In this document: positions 36,410-45,478 of the stretch, piece by piece | How positions within the stretch are numbered: the first letter of the stretch is position 1 | How the letters are laid out: every line of letters begins with the position of its first letter | Assembly: GCA_019112895.1 (NCBI GenBank) | Contig: DXIM01000189.1 | Coordinates: 1 to 64,000, forward strand | DNA from: Candidatus Stackebrandtia faecavium | Lineage (GTDB): Bacteria; Actinomycetota; Actinomycetes; Mycobacteriales; Micromonosporaceae | Length of the DNA: 64,000 nucleotides | Direction of reading: 5' to 3' | Translations under genes and position numbers: made by a program | The notes under the pieces: generated by a model | Seen by the model: the letters and a program-made list of their open reading frames with translations, nothing else | The model's database searches: none | Told to the model about the DNA's origin: nothing

Positions 36410-37261
36410 GTGGAACGACGCGCTATTCAACTGCCCGGATTCGTCATGCTGCTTCTCACGGTCGCTGTGGCGGCAATTTTCACGATCGGGGCCCTCATGT
36501 TGCCTCCGGTCGGTGCGATCGCCGCGCTGGTCGTGGGGTCCTTGATCGTCCTGGTCCTGATTTCCGGTCTCGTCGTCAACAACCCGAACGAGGCGAAGGT
36601 CGTCCAATTCTTCGGTAAGTACGTTGGCAGTATTCGGGACGCCGGTTTCTGGTGGACGATGCCACTGGCGAGCCGTCGCACAGTCGGCATGAGAGTCCGA
36701 AACTTCGAAACAGCACAGTCGAAAGTCAATGACGCCAACGGAAACCCCGTCGAGATCGCTGCGGTCGTCGTATGGCGGGTCACGGACAGCGCGAAAGCCA
36801 TCTTCTCCGTCGACAGTTTCTTGTCCTACGTCTCGATACAGTCCGAGACCGCGCTGCGCCACCTGGCCACGTGCTACCCGTACGATTCCCACGGCAGCGA
36901 CCGCATGAGCTTGCGTGACGGGGCCCAAGTCGCGGAGGAGCTCACTCTCGAACTGCGCGAACGCATCGCGGTCGCGGGCGTAGAGGTGATCGAATCGCGC
37001 ATCACGCACCTGGCGTATGCGCCTGAAATTGCGCAGGCGATGCTGCGTCGGCAACAGGCGAGCGCCGTCGTGGCCGCGCGTCAACAGATCGTCGAGGGCG
37101 CGGTCGGTATGGTCCAGACCGCTCTGGAGACGATCGCCGAGCAAGAGGTGGTTGAGCTCGACGAGGAGAGGAAGTCCGCAATGGTCTCGAACCTCTTGGT
37201 GGTGTTGTGTTCGGACCAGTCGACACAACCGGTCGTCAACACGGGCTCGCTGTACACCTGA
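36410..37261 (+). CDS. SPFH (stomatin/band 7-like) membrane protein
   Basis: The 283-residue product has two close hydrophobic segments near the N-terminus (GFVMLLLTVAVAAIFTIGAL and IAALVVGSLIVLVLISGLVV), followed by an SPFH domain: NPNEAKVVQFFGKYVGSIRD, KVNDANGNPVEIAAVVVWRV, and a helical tail with RRQQASAVVAARQQIVEGAV. Such proteins form membrane microdomain scaffolds. GTG 36410 has GGAGG 5 nt upstream; an in-frame ATG at 36350 would leave that motif inside the gene. The TGA overlaps the ATG of the RHH gene. Confidence 0.85.
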   Translation: MERRAIQLPGFVMLLLTVAVAAIFTIGALMLPPVGAIAALVVGSLIVLVLISGLVVNNPNEAKVVQFFGKYVGSIRDAGFWWTMPLASRRTVGMRVRNFETAQSKVNDANGNPVEIAAVVVWRVTDSAKAIFSVDSFLSYVSIQSETALRHLATCYPYDSHGSDRMSLRDGAQVAEELTLELRERIAVAGVEVIESRITHLAYAPEIAQAMLRRQQASAVVAARQQIVEGAVGMVQTALETIAEQEVVELDEERKSAMVSNLLVVLCSDQSTQPVVNTGSLYT

Positions 37262-37416
37262 TGGCCGAACGTAAACACGTCCTGGTGCGGCTGGACCCGG
37301 CCGTCCATGATGCGGTTGCGAAATGGGCCGCGGACGACCTGCGCAGCGTGAACGCGCAGATCGAGTTCGCGCTGCGTCTGGCCCTCAAACAGGTCGGGCG
37401 CAGCCCCAAGGCATAG
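37261..37416 (+). CDS. Ribbon-helix-helix (Arc/MetJ-type) DNA-binding protein
   Basis: A 51-residue protein: HVLVRLDPAVHDAVAKWA, then RSVNAQIEFALRLALKQ. This is the RHH pattern, a beta-strand with alternating residues then two helices with Asn-Ala-Gln-Ile-Glu, as in Arc-like regulators. The ATG shares one base with the SPFH stop, so both are made together. No toxin partner is beside it, so it is more likely an autorepressor of the SPFH-RHH unit than an antitoxin. Confidence 0.8.
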   Translation: MAERKHVLVRLDPAVHDAVAKWAADDLRSVNAQIEFALRLALKQVGRSPKA

Positions 37417-37470
37417 CCCACGCTTCCGCTGCACAGTGGCGCGAAGCCCGCGGTGCCGGTCGAGTCCGCC

Positions 37471-37476
37471 TAGACT
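37471..37476 (+). promoter_or_regulatory. -10 box of a leaderless thrB transcript
   Basis: TAGACT lies 7 nt before GTG 37484. In actinobacteria that spacing puts +1 on the start codon itself. The -35 is not clear. Confidence 0.55.
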
Positions 37477-37483
37477 CGGCATC

Positions 37484-38386
37484 GTGGTGGACTTCGTTTC
37501 TCATCCGGTGACGGTGTGCGTGCCGGCGAGCTCGGCGAACTTGGGCGCGGGCTTCGACAGTATGGGTCTGGCGCTGGCGCTGTATGACCACGTCCGCGCA
37601 CGTGTCGTCGATGGCCCCACGGCCGTGCGAGTCAGCGGCGAGTCGGCGCAACAGTTGCCCCGAGACGAATCGCACCTGATCGTGCGCAGCATGCGCGCGG
37701 CCTTCGCCGCTGCCGGGATCGACGCGCCCGACGTGGAACTCGAATGCCGCAACGAGATTCCGCATGCGCGTGGGTTGGGATCGTCGTCTGCGGCCATTGT
37801 GGCGGGAATCCTGATTGCCGATGCACTCGTCGATGGCCACATGATGGACGAATCCGAAATATTGGCATTGGCGTCGCAACTCGAGGGACATCCCGATAAT
37901 GTCGCGCCTTGTCTCCTTGGTGGTTTCACGGTCGCCTGGATGGACGGTTCGCGCGCCCGGGCAGTCACGCGTGAACCGGCAGCAAGTCTGTCGCCAGTGG
38001 TGTACATCCCTGATCACTATGGTCTTACCGAGCAGGCGCGGGCAGTGATGCCGGAACTAGTTGCCTTGTCGGACGCCGTTTATAACCTTTCGCGCGCCGC
38101 TCTTGGCGTCCTCGCATTCACACACGACACCGATTTGCTCTTCGACGCCACCGACGATCGTCTCCATCAAAGACACCGCGCACCGACCATGCCAGAGTCT
38201 GTGCAGTTGGTGAAGCGTTTGCGGCGGGATTCTATACCGGCCATGGTGTCGGGAGCGGGGCCGAGCGTGCTGGCGTTTACGCAGGATCCCCCGTCGCAGC
38301 AACATTTCAGGGCGCGTACCCTGAATGTCGGTGCGGCAGCCTGTCAGATCCGCGACACAGGCCCCCAGGTGTTGCCGTCGACATGA
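37484..38386 (+). CDS. thrB: Homoserine kinase
   Basis: Phosphorylates homoserine in the threonine pathway. The 300-residue GHMP kinase has the N-terminal VPASSANLGAGFDSMGLAL motif, the P-loop-like PHARGLGSSSAAIVAGI and the C-terminal MVSGAGPSVLAF. GTG 37484 (VVDFVSHPVTV) follows the -10; an in-frame start upstream is rejected. In most actinobacteria thrB follows hom-thrC, but here hom and thrC are absent and an SPFH-RHH pair precedes it. Confidence 0.95.
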   Translation: MVDFVSHPVTVCVPASSANLGAGFDSMGLALALYDHVRARVVDGPTAVRVSGESAQQLPRDESHLIVRSMRAAFAAAGIDAPDVELECRNEIPHARGLGSSSAAIVAGILIADALVDGHMMDESEILALASQLEGHPDNVAPCLLGGFTVAWMDGSRARAVTREPAASLSPVVYIPDHYGLTEQARAVMPELVALSDAVYNLSRAALGVLAFTHDTDLLFDATDDRLHQRHRAPTMPESVQLVKRLRRDSIPAMVSGAGPSVLAFTQDPPSQQHFRARTLNVGAAACQIRDTGPQVLPST

Positions 38387-38658
38387 TCATTGATTATGCT
38401 GTTACGTACAGCCGCGGTGCAACCAGTGCGCGTCTGATCTCTTCCGGGGTAAGTGCAGCTCCGATCCGATTATCATGTCGAGACCGTGGGATTACTTCAG
38501 AGTCTTTCTGCCTGGCCCGTCTGTTTACGCGCAGCAGGCCAAATAATCACGAACCTGATATCGGGACACTGTTCTTCTTCATCATGATCACGCGTGCCGC
38601 ACGCAGCTAAACCCGAAGCCGCGCAAAGGATCCGCGGCAGTTTATGGGAAGGAATCAA
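38387..38658 (+). promoter_or_regulatory. Long 5' leader of rho
   Basis: 272 nt between thrB and rho without a supported gene. TATGCT near 38396 is a possible -10. Long rho leaders are known in other bacteria, where Rho limits its own synthesis; whether this one does is inferred. GGGAAGGA at 38646-38653 is the Shine-Dalgarno. Confidence 0.4.
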
Positions 38659-40536
38659 TTGAGCGACACCACCGGCACCACGTCGGAACAAGCCACCGGT
38701 GCTGACGCGACGGCGGGCACCCGGCGGCGGCGCGGCGGCACTGGCTTGGCAGCAATGCTGATGCCAGAATTGCAGCAATTGGCCAACTCACTCGGCATTG
38801 CCAGTATCGGCCGAATGCGCAAAAGCGAATTGATCACGGCAATTCAGTCGCATCAATCAAGCAACGCTGCTGCCCAACCGACTTTGCCCGAATCGAAAGC
38901 CAAAGAAACGACAAAAGCTCGCACAAAGGGGGAGGCAGCCACGGCCTCGGCAGACGACTCGTCGCCCGCCGAAAACGGGCGTGTGAGCAGGCCGGCCGGA
39001 CCGCCGCAGCCCCGTCGTTCCGCCGTCGTTGCCGAAGACAGCGGCAATACGTCGACGGCCACGAAGGTTGCTGTGGCTGATAAGAGCGATTCGTCGAGCG
39101 ACAATGCGGACGACCGGTCCCGCTCGTCGAACCGTTCGCAGAACCCGGAACGCCGCGATCGTCGTCAACGCAACCGTCAGCAGCCCTCTTCGAAGTCCGA
39201 GCGGGGCAACGACGAGGCACGTAATGACCGCCAGAACAACGGCGGTGGCGGCGACAAGCAAGCGAATTCGCGAAACGGTGACGACGAAGGTCGACGCCGC
39301 AATCGCCGGCACCGGGACCGCAACCGTCAACGTGGACGGGAACGTACTAATGAACCGCAGATGAACGAGGACGACGTGTTGGTCCCGGTTGCGGGAATCG
39401 TCGACATTCTCGACAACTACGCGTTCCTACGTACAACCGGATATCTCGCCGGAGCCACCGACGTTTACGTCTCGATGTCGCAGGTGCGCAAGCACGGCCT
39501 GCGCCGCGGCGACGCCGTCACCGGAATGGTGAAGGCACCCCGCGAGGACGACAACGGCGGTAACAACAACGGTGGCAATAAGCGCCGCGAGAAGTACAAC
39601 CCGCTGATGCGTTTGGACACCATCAATGGCGCGGAACCGGATCAGGCGCGTAAACGTCCCGACTTCTATAAGCTGACGCCGCTTTACCCGCAGCAGCGGC
39701 TTCGCCTGGAGACAGAACCTCACCTGCTCACCACGCGAGTCATCGACCTGGTCACGCCGATCGGTAAAGGGCAGCGCGCATTGATCGTGTCGCCACCGAA
39801 AGCCGGTAAGACCATGGTCCTGCAGGCCATAGCGAACGCGATCACCGCCAACAACCCCGAGTGCCATCTCATGGTTGTCCTGGTCGATGAGCGTCCGGAA
39901 GAAGTTACGGACATGCAGCGTTCCGTCAAGGGCGAGGTCATCTCCTCGACCTTCGACCGGCACCCGTCGGACCACACGACCGTTGCGGAGCTGTCGATCG
40001 AGCGCGCGAAGCGTCTCGTCGAACTCGGCCACGACGTCGTCGTGTTGCTCGACTCGATCACCCGCCTGGGCCGCGCGTACAACAACGCGACGCCCGCCAG
40101 CGGACGCATCCTGTCTGGCGGCATCGACTCGACTGCCCTGTACCCGCCGAAGAAATTCCTGGGTGCAGCCCGCAATATCGAAAACGGCGGTTCGCTTACG
40201 ATCATCGCCACCGCTTTGGTGGAGACCGGGTCGATGGGTGACACCGTGATCTTCGAGGAGTTCAAGGGCACCGGCAACTCGGAACTGCGTCTGGACCGCA
40301 AGATCGCTGACAAACGCACCTACCCGGCCGTCGATGTTCACCAGTCGTCCACGCGCAAGGATGACCTGATGATGAACTCCGACGAGGCTGCGATCATGGT
40401 GAAGCTGCGTCGGGTTCTGTCTTCCCTGGAATCTCAGCAGGCCATCGAGTTGTTGCTGGACCAGATGAAGAAGAACAAGAGCAACGCCGAGTTCTTGATG
40501 CAGATCGCTCAATCAAGGCAAGGCGGTAACGACTAG
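38659..40536 (+). CDS. rho: Transcription termination factor Rho, with long N-terminal insertion
   Basis: RNA-dependent ATPase that terminates transcription. TTG 38659 (LSDTTGTTSEQATG) follows GGAAGGA by 5 nt and is chosen over ATG 38644, in which that motif would be inside the gene. 625 residues: an N-terminal helical domain (LAAMLMPELQQLANSLG), a low-complexity Arg/Asn/Asp/Gln-rich insertion at about residues 70-235, then the RNA-binding core from about 240. A second Asn/Gly-rich insert (NGGNNNGGN) lies near residue 296. Walker A PPKAGKT is near 379-385 and the DSITRLGRAYNNATP Q-loop follows. Confidence 0.95.
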   Translation: MSDTTGTTSEQATGADATAGTRRRRGGTGLAAMLMPELQQLANSLGIASIGRMRKSELITAIQSHQSSNAAAQPTLPESKAKETTKARTKGEAATASADDSSPAENGRVSRPAGPPQPRRSAVVAEDSGNTSTATKVAVADKSDSSSDNADDRSRSSNRSQNPERRDRRQRNRQQPSSKSERGNDEARNDRQNNGGGGDKQANSRNGDDEGRRRNRRHRDRNRQRGRERTNEPQMNEDDVLVPVAGIVDILDNYAFLRTTGYLAGATDVYVSMSQVRKHGLRRGDAVTGMVKAPREDDNGGNNNGGNKRREKYNPLMRLDTINGAEPDQARKRPDFYKLTPLYPQQRLRLETEPHLLTTRVIDLVTPIGKGQRALIVSPPKAGKTMVLQAIANAITANNPECHLMVVLVDERPEEVTDMQRSVKGEVISSTFDRHPSDHTTVAELSIERAKRLVELGHDVVVLLDSITRLGRAYNNATPASGRILSGGIDSTALYPPKKFLGAARNIENGGSLTIIATALVETGSMGDTVIFEEFKGTGNSELRLDRKIADKRTYPAVDVHQSSTRKDDLMMNSDEAAIMVKLRRVLSSLESQQAIELLLDQMKKNKSNAEFLMQIAQSRQGGND

Positions 40537-40545
40537 CACGACTTG

Positions 40546-40584
40546 ACGTGGTGCGTTTCGCTCCGGCGAACGCACCACGTTTTC
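40546..40584 (+). terminator. Terminator after rho
   Basis: 12-bp perfect stem ACGTGGTGCGTT/AACGCACCACGT (40546-40557 with 40569-40580), 11-nt loop, then TTTCG. It separates rho from rpmE. Confidence 0.8.
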
Positions 40585-40768
40585 GTTGCTCAAGTGCCGG
40601 CGGTCCGGCTCGGGACTGGTGCGTCACAAGCGCGGTCCTGAACGCGTCGTCTGCGGAATGACCCGTTAAAATAGTCTGTTGGCTGCGATAGCCATATCTT
40701 GCACACCCGGTACCGGTTCACGTCGACGTTTCGCGTCGGCGACCCGGCGACCGAGAAAAGAGGATGAC

Positions 40769-40996
40769 ATGAAACCCGAAATTCACCCGAACTACGTGAC
40801 CACCGAAGTCACGTGCACCTGTGGCAGCGTATTCACCACTCGCAGCACGGCTGCGGACGGGAAGATCAGCGTGGAGACCTGCAACGTGTGCCACCCGTTC
40901 TACACCGGTAAGCAGCGCATCCTCGACAGCGGCGGCCGCGTGGCGCGCTTCCAGCGCAAGTACGCCAAGGTTCAGTCAGCTAAAAAGGACAAATAG
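40769..40996 (+). CDS. rpmE: 50S ribosomal protein L31 (zinc-binding form)
   Basis: L31 (bL31) bridges the subunits. The 75-residue product begins [19 protein letters not shown] and has Cys16, Cys18, Cys38 and Cys41 (the zinc form). ATG 40769 has AGAGGA upstream. A longer in-frame start is rejected. Order rho-rpmE-prfA is standard in actinobacteria. A zinc-free L31 paralog, common in zinc-limited regulons, is not in the window. Confidence 0.96.
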   Translation: MKPEIHPNYVTTEVTCTCGSVFTTRSTAADGKISVETCNVCHPFYTGKQRILDSGGRVARFQRKYAKVQSAKKDK

Positions 40997-41097
40997 CTTC
41001 GCGGAACGGCACGCAAGCCATGCCCTGTTTGGGGTGGCTTGGGTGCCGTTTTCGGTTTATACCCCCGTGCCCGTCCTGACGCGAAAGAAGTCCGATC

Positions 41098-42201
41098 ATG
41101 AGCGACACCACCGATTCCAACCGGCTTTCGGTTCTGCTGGCCGAACATTCCGAACTAGAACAACAGCTGGCGGATCCGTCGATCCATGCCGATGCCGGTG
41201 TGGCCAGGCGTGTCGGGCGCCGCTACGCGGAACTGTCACCGATCGCGGCAACCCACGGGCAGCTCACCCAGGTGCAGTCGGATCTTGAGGCCGCGGAGGA
41301 ACTGGCGGGCGAGGACCCGGACTTCGCGGACGAGGCGGCGAAACTGCGGGAACGGATACCGGAGTTGGAGGAGAAGCTGGCGGAGCTGCTGCTCCCACGG
41401 GACCCGGACGATTCGCGCGACGTCATTGTGGAGATCAAGGCGGGCGAAGGTGGCGAGGAGTCGGCGCTGTTCGCCGGTGACTTGCTGCGCATGTATATGC
41501 GGTACGCCGAGAAGTACGGCTGGGTCACCGAGGTGATGGACTCCCAGGATTCCGACATGGGCGGGGTCAAGAACGTATCGCTCGCGGTTAAGACAAAAGG
41601 CAACCCCGAAGGTGGTCACGGGGTGTGGTCTCGCCTGAAGTTCGAGGGCGGTGTCCACCGGGTGCAGCGTGTTCCCGCGACGGAGTCGCAGGGGCGTATT
41701 CACACATCAGCGGCGGGTGTCCTGGTTCTGCCGGAGGCCGAAGACGTCGATGTCGAGATCAACATGCACGAACTGCGGATCGACGTGTACCGGTCCTCCG
41801 GACCGGGCGGTCAGTCTGTCAACACGACCGACTCGGCCGTGCGCATCACGCATGAACCGACCGGGATCGTCGTGTCGTGCCAGAACGAAAAATCGCAGCT
41901 GCAGAACAAGGAACAGGCGCTGCGTATTCTGCGTGCGCGGCTGTTGGCGGCTAAGCAGGAAGAGGCCGACGCGGCAGCGGGCGAGGCCCGGCGGCTGCAG
42001 GTGCGCACTGTTGACCGCTCGGAACGGGTCCGTACCTACAACTTCCCGCAGAACCGCATCACGGACCACCGCATTGGCTTCACCGCGCATAACCTCGACC
42101 AGGTGATGCAAGGCGACTTGGATGCGGTGCTTGACGCCTTGTCGGCGGCGGAGCGCGCTGCCCGGCTCGAAGGTAGCGACGAAGGTCTACAGCGGGCCTG
42201 A
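41098..42201 (+). CDS. prfA: Peptide chain release factor 1
   Basis: Reads UAA and UAG and releases the peptide. The 367-residue product has the GGQ motif ([17 protein letters not shown]) for hydrolysis and the N-terminal helical domain. Normally prmC, whose product methylates that Gln, follows at once; here a minus-strand GGDEF gene of 1.5 kb sits between them. Confidence 0.97.
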   Translation: MSDTTDSNRLSVLLAEHSELEQQLADPSIHADAGVARRVGRRYAELSPIAATHGQLTQVQSDLEAAEELAGEDPDFADEAAKLRERIPELEEKLAELLLPRDPDDSRDVIVEIKAGEGGEESALFAGDLLRMYMRYAEKYGWVTEVMDSQDSDMGGVKNVSLAVKTKGNPEGGHGVWSRLKFEGGVHRVQRVPATESQGRIHTSAAGVLVLPEAEDVDVEINMHELRIDVYRSSGPGGQSVNTTDSAVRITHEPTGIVVSCQNEKSQLQNKEQALRILRARLLAAKQEEADAAAGEARRLQVRTVDRSERVRTYNFPQNRITDHRIGFTAHNLDQVMQGDLDAVLDALSAAERAARLEGSDEGLQRA

Positions 42202-42225
42202 GACAGTTATCGGTGCCCGAACTGT

Positions 42226-43752
42226 TTAGGTGGCGGCCGCCTGTTTAGCGGTGCGGATCGCGTGATCGGTCATGTTGAATGTGCCGACGACACCGTCTCC
42301 GCCACCGTCGGTGTGGAGCACTGCCCAGCCAACGCGCGCGTCGATCGGGGTGCCGGGGATGAGGGCCTCCCAGTCTTCGGCTTCGAACGCGTCGGTGATC
42401 CGACGACCGATCTCGGTCGTGCGATCGATCGGTGTCGACTGCAGCACGAGCACGAATTCATCTCCGCCGCAGCGGGCGACGAAGTCACCGCGCCGCATGA
42501 CCCGCATGAGGATGCCTGCGGCCCGTTGGAGCACCGTGTCGCCCGTGAGGTGACCGTGCTCGATGTTGACTCGCGAGAACCCGCCGAGGTTGAGGACACC
42601 GCAGATGCTGCTTTGTGCCCTTTCCGCGAGTTCGTCGACGAGCTTCTGTAGCTGGCGGCGGTTCGGGAGGCCGGTAAGCGCGTCCGTCATCGCGTTGCTC
42701 GAGTAACTGTCTACAGTGCGCCTAAGGTTTTCGTGATCGAGCCGGGCGGCGACACTGTCGACGAACAGGCGCCGCAACTGGTCGTTGGTGCGCGCATGGA
42801 TTGCGAATGCTTCCCGGTCGCTGCTCCACGCCTGTTGCGTGTCTTTATCGACCATGTGGCTCAAGGCGCGCAGGCGCGCGGGCTCAGCCGGACCGAGAAC
42901 GGCCGCGGTCGATGTCGGCTGTGCCAAGCCGCGTCGGGCTTTGTCTGTGGACTCGCCGGCAATAGCCAAACAGATGCGCCCGAAATGACGAAGGTCGGCG
43001 GTCCACGCGTCGTTACCTCCCGCCGCCAAACACCGCCGTGCATCGATCTCGGGTTGTTCGCCGAGCGCCCGCAGCCTCGCCGCTGCATAGCCCAGCCAGG
43101 GCAGGTCGATCCAGTCCGCGCCGGGAAGCCCGTCGTCGTACGGTTTCAGCCGTTTCGTCTGCGCCAGGAGTGCGCGCAGAATACGGATGCAGCCGTCGGT
43201 GTCGCCCCGATGGTCCAGGGACAGTGCATGACGTACCTGGACTTCGGGAGCCGACAGCGTGCGGTTGAGCTTCGCGGCGAGCGCAGTCTCGCGGGCCCGA
43301 GCCGCCGCCTGAGCGGCGTGTTCGTGGAAGCCGATGTAGGAATAGACGACCGCGAGGTTGTGCCACGCAACCCACGCCTGCCAGTCAGGGGTTTCGATCT
43401 TGGACAGTTCGCGGGTGCTGCGGACCAGATGCGTGACGCAGCGCTCTACCGAGCCATCGGCGTTTGAAGTGAACGCCGCTAGCGCATGGAAACAACCCAG
43501 GGCCGTATGGTCGCCGTAGGCGCGTACCGCCGAAAAAGCACAGTCCACATTGGCTGCGTATTCACTGGAACGTTCGAGATTGATGACGGCCGACAACCGC
43601 AACAGGGAGGCCCATGCCCGCTCGGCCGCATCCGGCGGATTCGTTGCGTCCGTCATAATGGCGTCGGTAGCCGCAATAGCGTCGAGGACTTCGCCCACGC
43701 TGAGGAAATGCCGCGCTTTAGTGAGTCGGTCAGTCGCAACGTAGGCGGACAC
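42226..43752 (-). CDS. GGDEF-domain protein with TPR-like N-terminal region
   Basis: The 508-residue product has an alpha-helical N-terminal region (about residues 1-340) with repeated Ala/Trp/Tyr pairs like tetratricopeptide repeats, then DALTGLPNRRQLQ and a GGDEF domain. The signature GGDEF is at 429-433 and an RxxD inhibitory-site candidate at 420-423. The usual first metal-binding Asp (DxDxFK) is replaced by Asn388 in VLNLGGFSRVN, so catalysis may be weak. GTG start with GAGGTG upstream. It probably makes or senses c-di-GMP; no PDE domain (EAL/HD-GYP) is nearby. Confidence 0.88.
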   Translation of the reverse strand: MSAYVATDRLTKARHFLSVGEVLDAIAATDAIMTDATNPPDAAERAWASLLRLSAVINLERSSEYAANVDCAFSAVRAYGDHTALGCFHALAAFTSNADGSVERCVTHLVRSTRELSKIETPDWQAWVAWHNLAVVYSYIGFHEHAAQAAARARETALAAKLNRTLSAPEVQVRHALSLDHRGDTDGCIRILRALLAQTKRLKPYDDGLPGADWIDLPWLGYAAARLRALGEQPEIDARRCLAAGGNDAWTADLRHFGRICLAIAGESTDKARRGLAQPTSTAAVLGPAEPARLRALSHMVDKDTQQAWSSDREAFAIHARTNDQLRRLFVDSVAARLDHENLRRTVDSYSSNAMTDALTGLPNRRQLQKLVDELAERAQSSICGVLNLGGFSRVNIEHGHLTGDTVLQRAAGILMRVMRRGDFVARCGGDEFVLVLQSTPIDRTTEIGRRITDAFEAEDWEALIPGTPIDARVGWAVLHTDGGGDGVVGTFNMTDHAIRTAKQAAAT

Positions 43753-43891
43753 GTATTCACCTCACTATGCTTTCTTCGCCGACACTCGGTCGGTGCCAGC
43801 GTATCGACGCGGCGGCGTTTGTTAAAGGATGCCCTATTCACGCGCGCCCGGGCAATGCGGGACCGTGAGCCATGCAACGAAAGGTGATTGT

Positions 43892-44731
43892 ATGACCGAC
43901 GGTTGGCGAAGCCTGTTGGCGCAAGGGGCAGGTCTGCTTGCTGAGGCTGGTGTGGACTCGCCGCGGGCGGATGCGGAATGGTTGGCCTGCGGCGTGACCG
44001 GAGTTTCGCGTGGTGCGTTGCTGTTGGAGGACCCACCGAATGACGACATGGTGAGCCGATATCGACGTTGGTTGGAACGTCGCGCTCGTCGTGAACCCCT
44101 ACAACACATTCTCGGTAACGCCGCGTTTTGGCGCGGTGAGCTCGCCGTCGGGCCGGGTGTTTTCGTGCCGCGCCCCGAGACGGAGTTGCTTGTGGAATGG
44201 ACGCTGCGCAATCTGTCCGATATCGCCGCGCCCCTCATCGTGGACGCGTGCGCCGGTTCCGGGGCGATCGGGCACGCCTTGGCTTCCGAGCTGCCCAAGG
44301 CGCGGATCGTCTCGGTCGAGAAACACGATCGCGCTTATGAATGGTTGCGTCGCAATATGAGCGGGCTCAATGCGCAGGCGGTGCAGGCCGACATCACGGA
44401 CCCTGAAAGTCTGGGCGATTTGGATGGACGTTGCGACGCGGTGGTGTCCAATCCGCCTTACGTGCCGCAGGAGACATCGGTGTCGGTCGAGGCGGCCGCG
44501 GACCCGGAATCGGCGCTGTTCGCCGGCCGCGACGGCTTGGGCGTCATCCGCCCCCTCGTCCTGCGTTCCCTTCGGTTGCTTAAGCCGGGCGGCATCTTCG
44601 TCGTCGAACACGACGAGACGCACAGCGGACAGGTCGTGGAGTTGATACTCGATGCCGGATTCCACAACGCACATTCACACGAGGACCTTGCGGGACGGCC
44701 GCGGTTCGCGACGGCCGCGAAACCGATGTGA
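43892..44731 (+). CDS. prmC: Release factor glutamine N5-methyltransferase
   Basis: Methylates the GGQ glutamine of RF1/RF2. The 279-residue product has the N-terminal helical domain, VDACAGSGAIGHALASELP (motif I), and the catalytic VVSNPPYVPQETS (NPPY). ATG 43892 with AAAGGTGA upstream; a longer frame is rejected. It is separated from prfA by the GGDEF gene but keeps orientation. Confidence 0.96.
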   Translation: MTDGWRSLLAQGAGLLAEAGVDSPRADAEWLACGVTGVSRGALLLEDPPNDDMVSRYRRWLERRARREPLQHILGNAAFWRGELAVGPGVFVPRPETELLVEWTLRNLSDIAAPLIVDACAGSGAIGHALASELPKARIVSVEKHDRAYEWLRRNMSGLNAQAVQADITDPESLGDLDGRCDAVVSNPPYVPQETSVSVEAAADPESALFAGRDGLGVIRPLVLRSLRLLKPGGIFVVEHDETHSGQVVELILDAGFHNAHSHEDLAGRPRFATAAKPM

Positions 44732-44804
44732 TCACGAACCGCACACGGACACGACGGTGGGCCGAATTTGTCTGCCGGGCATTCAACGCCATCGCCCGGA
44801 CCGC

Positions 44805-44810
44805 TAGCCT
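44805..44810 (+). promoter_or_regulatory. -10 box of a leaderless tsaC/sua5 transcript
   Basis: TAGCCT ends 8 nt before GTG 44819 with no Shine-Dalgarno in between, fitting a leaderless mRNA. Confidence 0.45.
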
Positions 44811-44818
44811 TATGTGCC

Positions 44819-45478
44819 GTGAGGCTTTATGACTGTCGTAGAACCAGCGAACGCGATTCGGCCGTTAAAGCCGCGGTTTCCGCGGTGCGGTCGGGAGACC
44901 TAGTGGTCATGCCGACTGACACGGTTTACGGGATCGGTGCTGACGCATTCAAGACTTGGTCCGTCGAGGCGTTGTTGCGCGCCAAGGAACGCGGGCGCGA
45001 CATGGCCCCGCCAGTCCTAGTGGGCAATCGCAAGGTGCTGGACGGTCTGACCATCTCGGTGCCGGAATCGGTGAAGGAACTGGCCGGCGCGTTTTGGCCC
45101 GGGCCGTTGACGCTGATCATGCACTACTCGCCAACCCTGAGCTGGGACCTGGGCGACACGGACGGCACGGTCGCGGTGCGGATGCCGATGCACCCGGTCG
45201 CTTTGGAAGTGCTGTCGGAGACCGGGCCGATGGCGGTGTCGTCGGCGAATAAGTCGGGCCAGCCGCCCGCGGCGACCGCAGCCGATGCGAAGGAACAGAT
45301 GGGCTATTCGGTGCAGGTGTACCTGGAGGCCGGCCCGTCGATGGACAACGCCCCGAGCTCGATAGTCGACTGCACGGGAGAGACTCCACAATTGCTGCGT
45401 GCCGGTGCGTTGCCACTTGAACGCATCCGCAGCATCATACCGGGCACTTTGGATATTCCTGGCGCGGAGGATAACTGA
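44819..45478 (+). CDS. L-threonylcarbamoyladenylate synthase (YrdC/Sua5)
   Basis: Makes threonylcarbamoyl-AMP for tRNA t6A. The 219-residue product has the YrdC core: GDLVVMPTDTVYGIGADAF, RPGPLTLI-like WPGPLTLIMHYSP and GPMAVSSANKSGQP. GTG 44819 (MRLYDCRR) is chosen for the leaderless -10. Downstream, the phosphatase start (45478) shares one base with this stop. prmC-sua5-PTP order is common in actinobacteria. Confidence 0.93.
   Translation: MRLYDCRRTSERDSAVKAAVSAVRSGDLVVMPTDTVYGIGADAFKTWSVEALLRAKERGRDMAPPVLVGNRKVLDGLTISVPESVKELAGAFWPGPLTLIMHYSPTLSWDLGDTDGTVAVRMPMHPVALEVLSETGPMAVSSANKSGQPPAATAADAKEQMGYSVQVYLEAGPSMDNAPSSIVDCTGETPQLLRAGALPLERIRSIIPGTLDIPGAEDN

Noticed and set aside
37261..37416. 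RHH protein as antitoxin of a toxin-antitoxin pair
   Set aside because: No toxin-like gene adjoins; the partner is a stomatin-like membrane protein.
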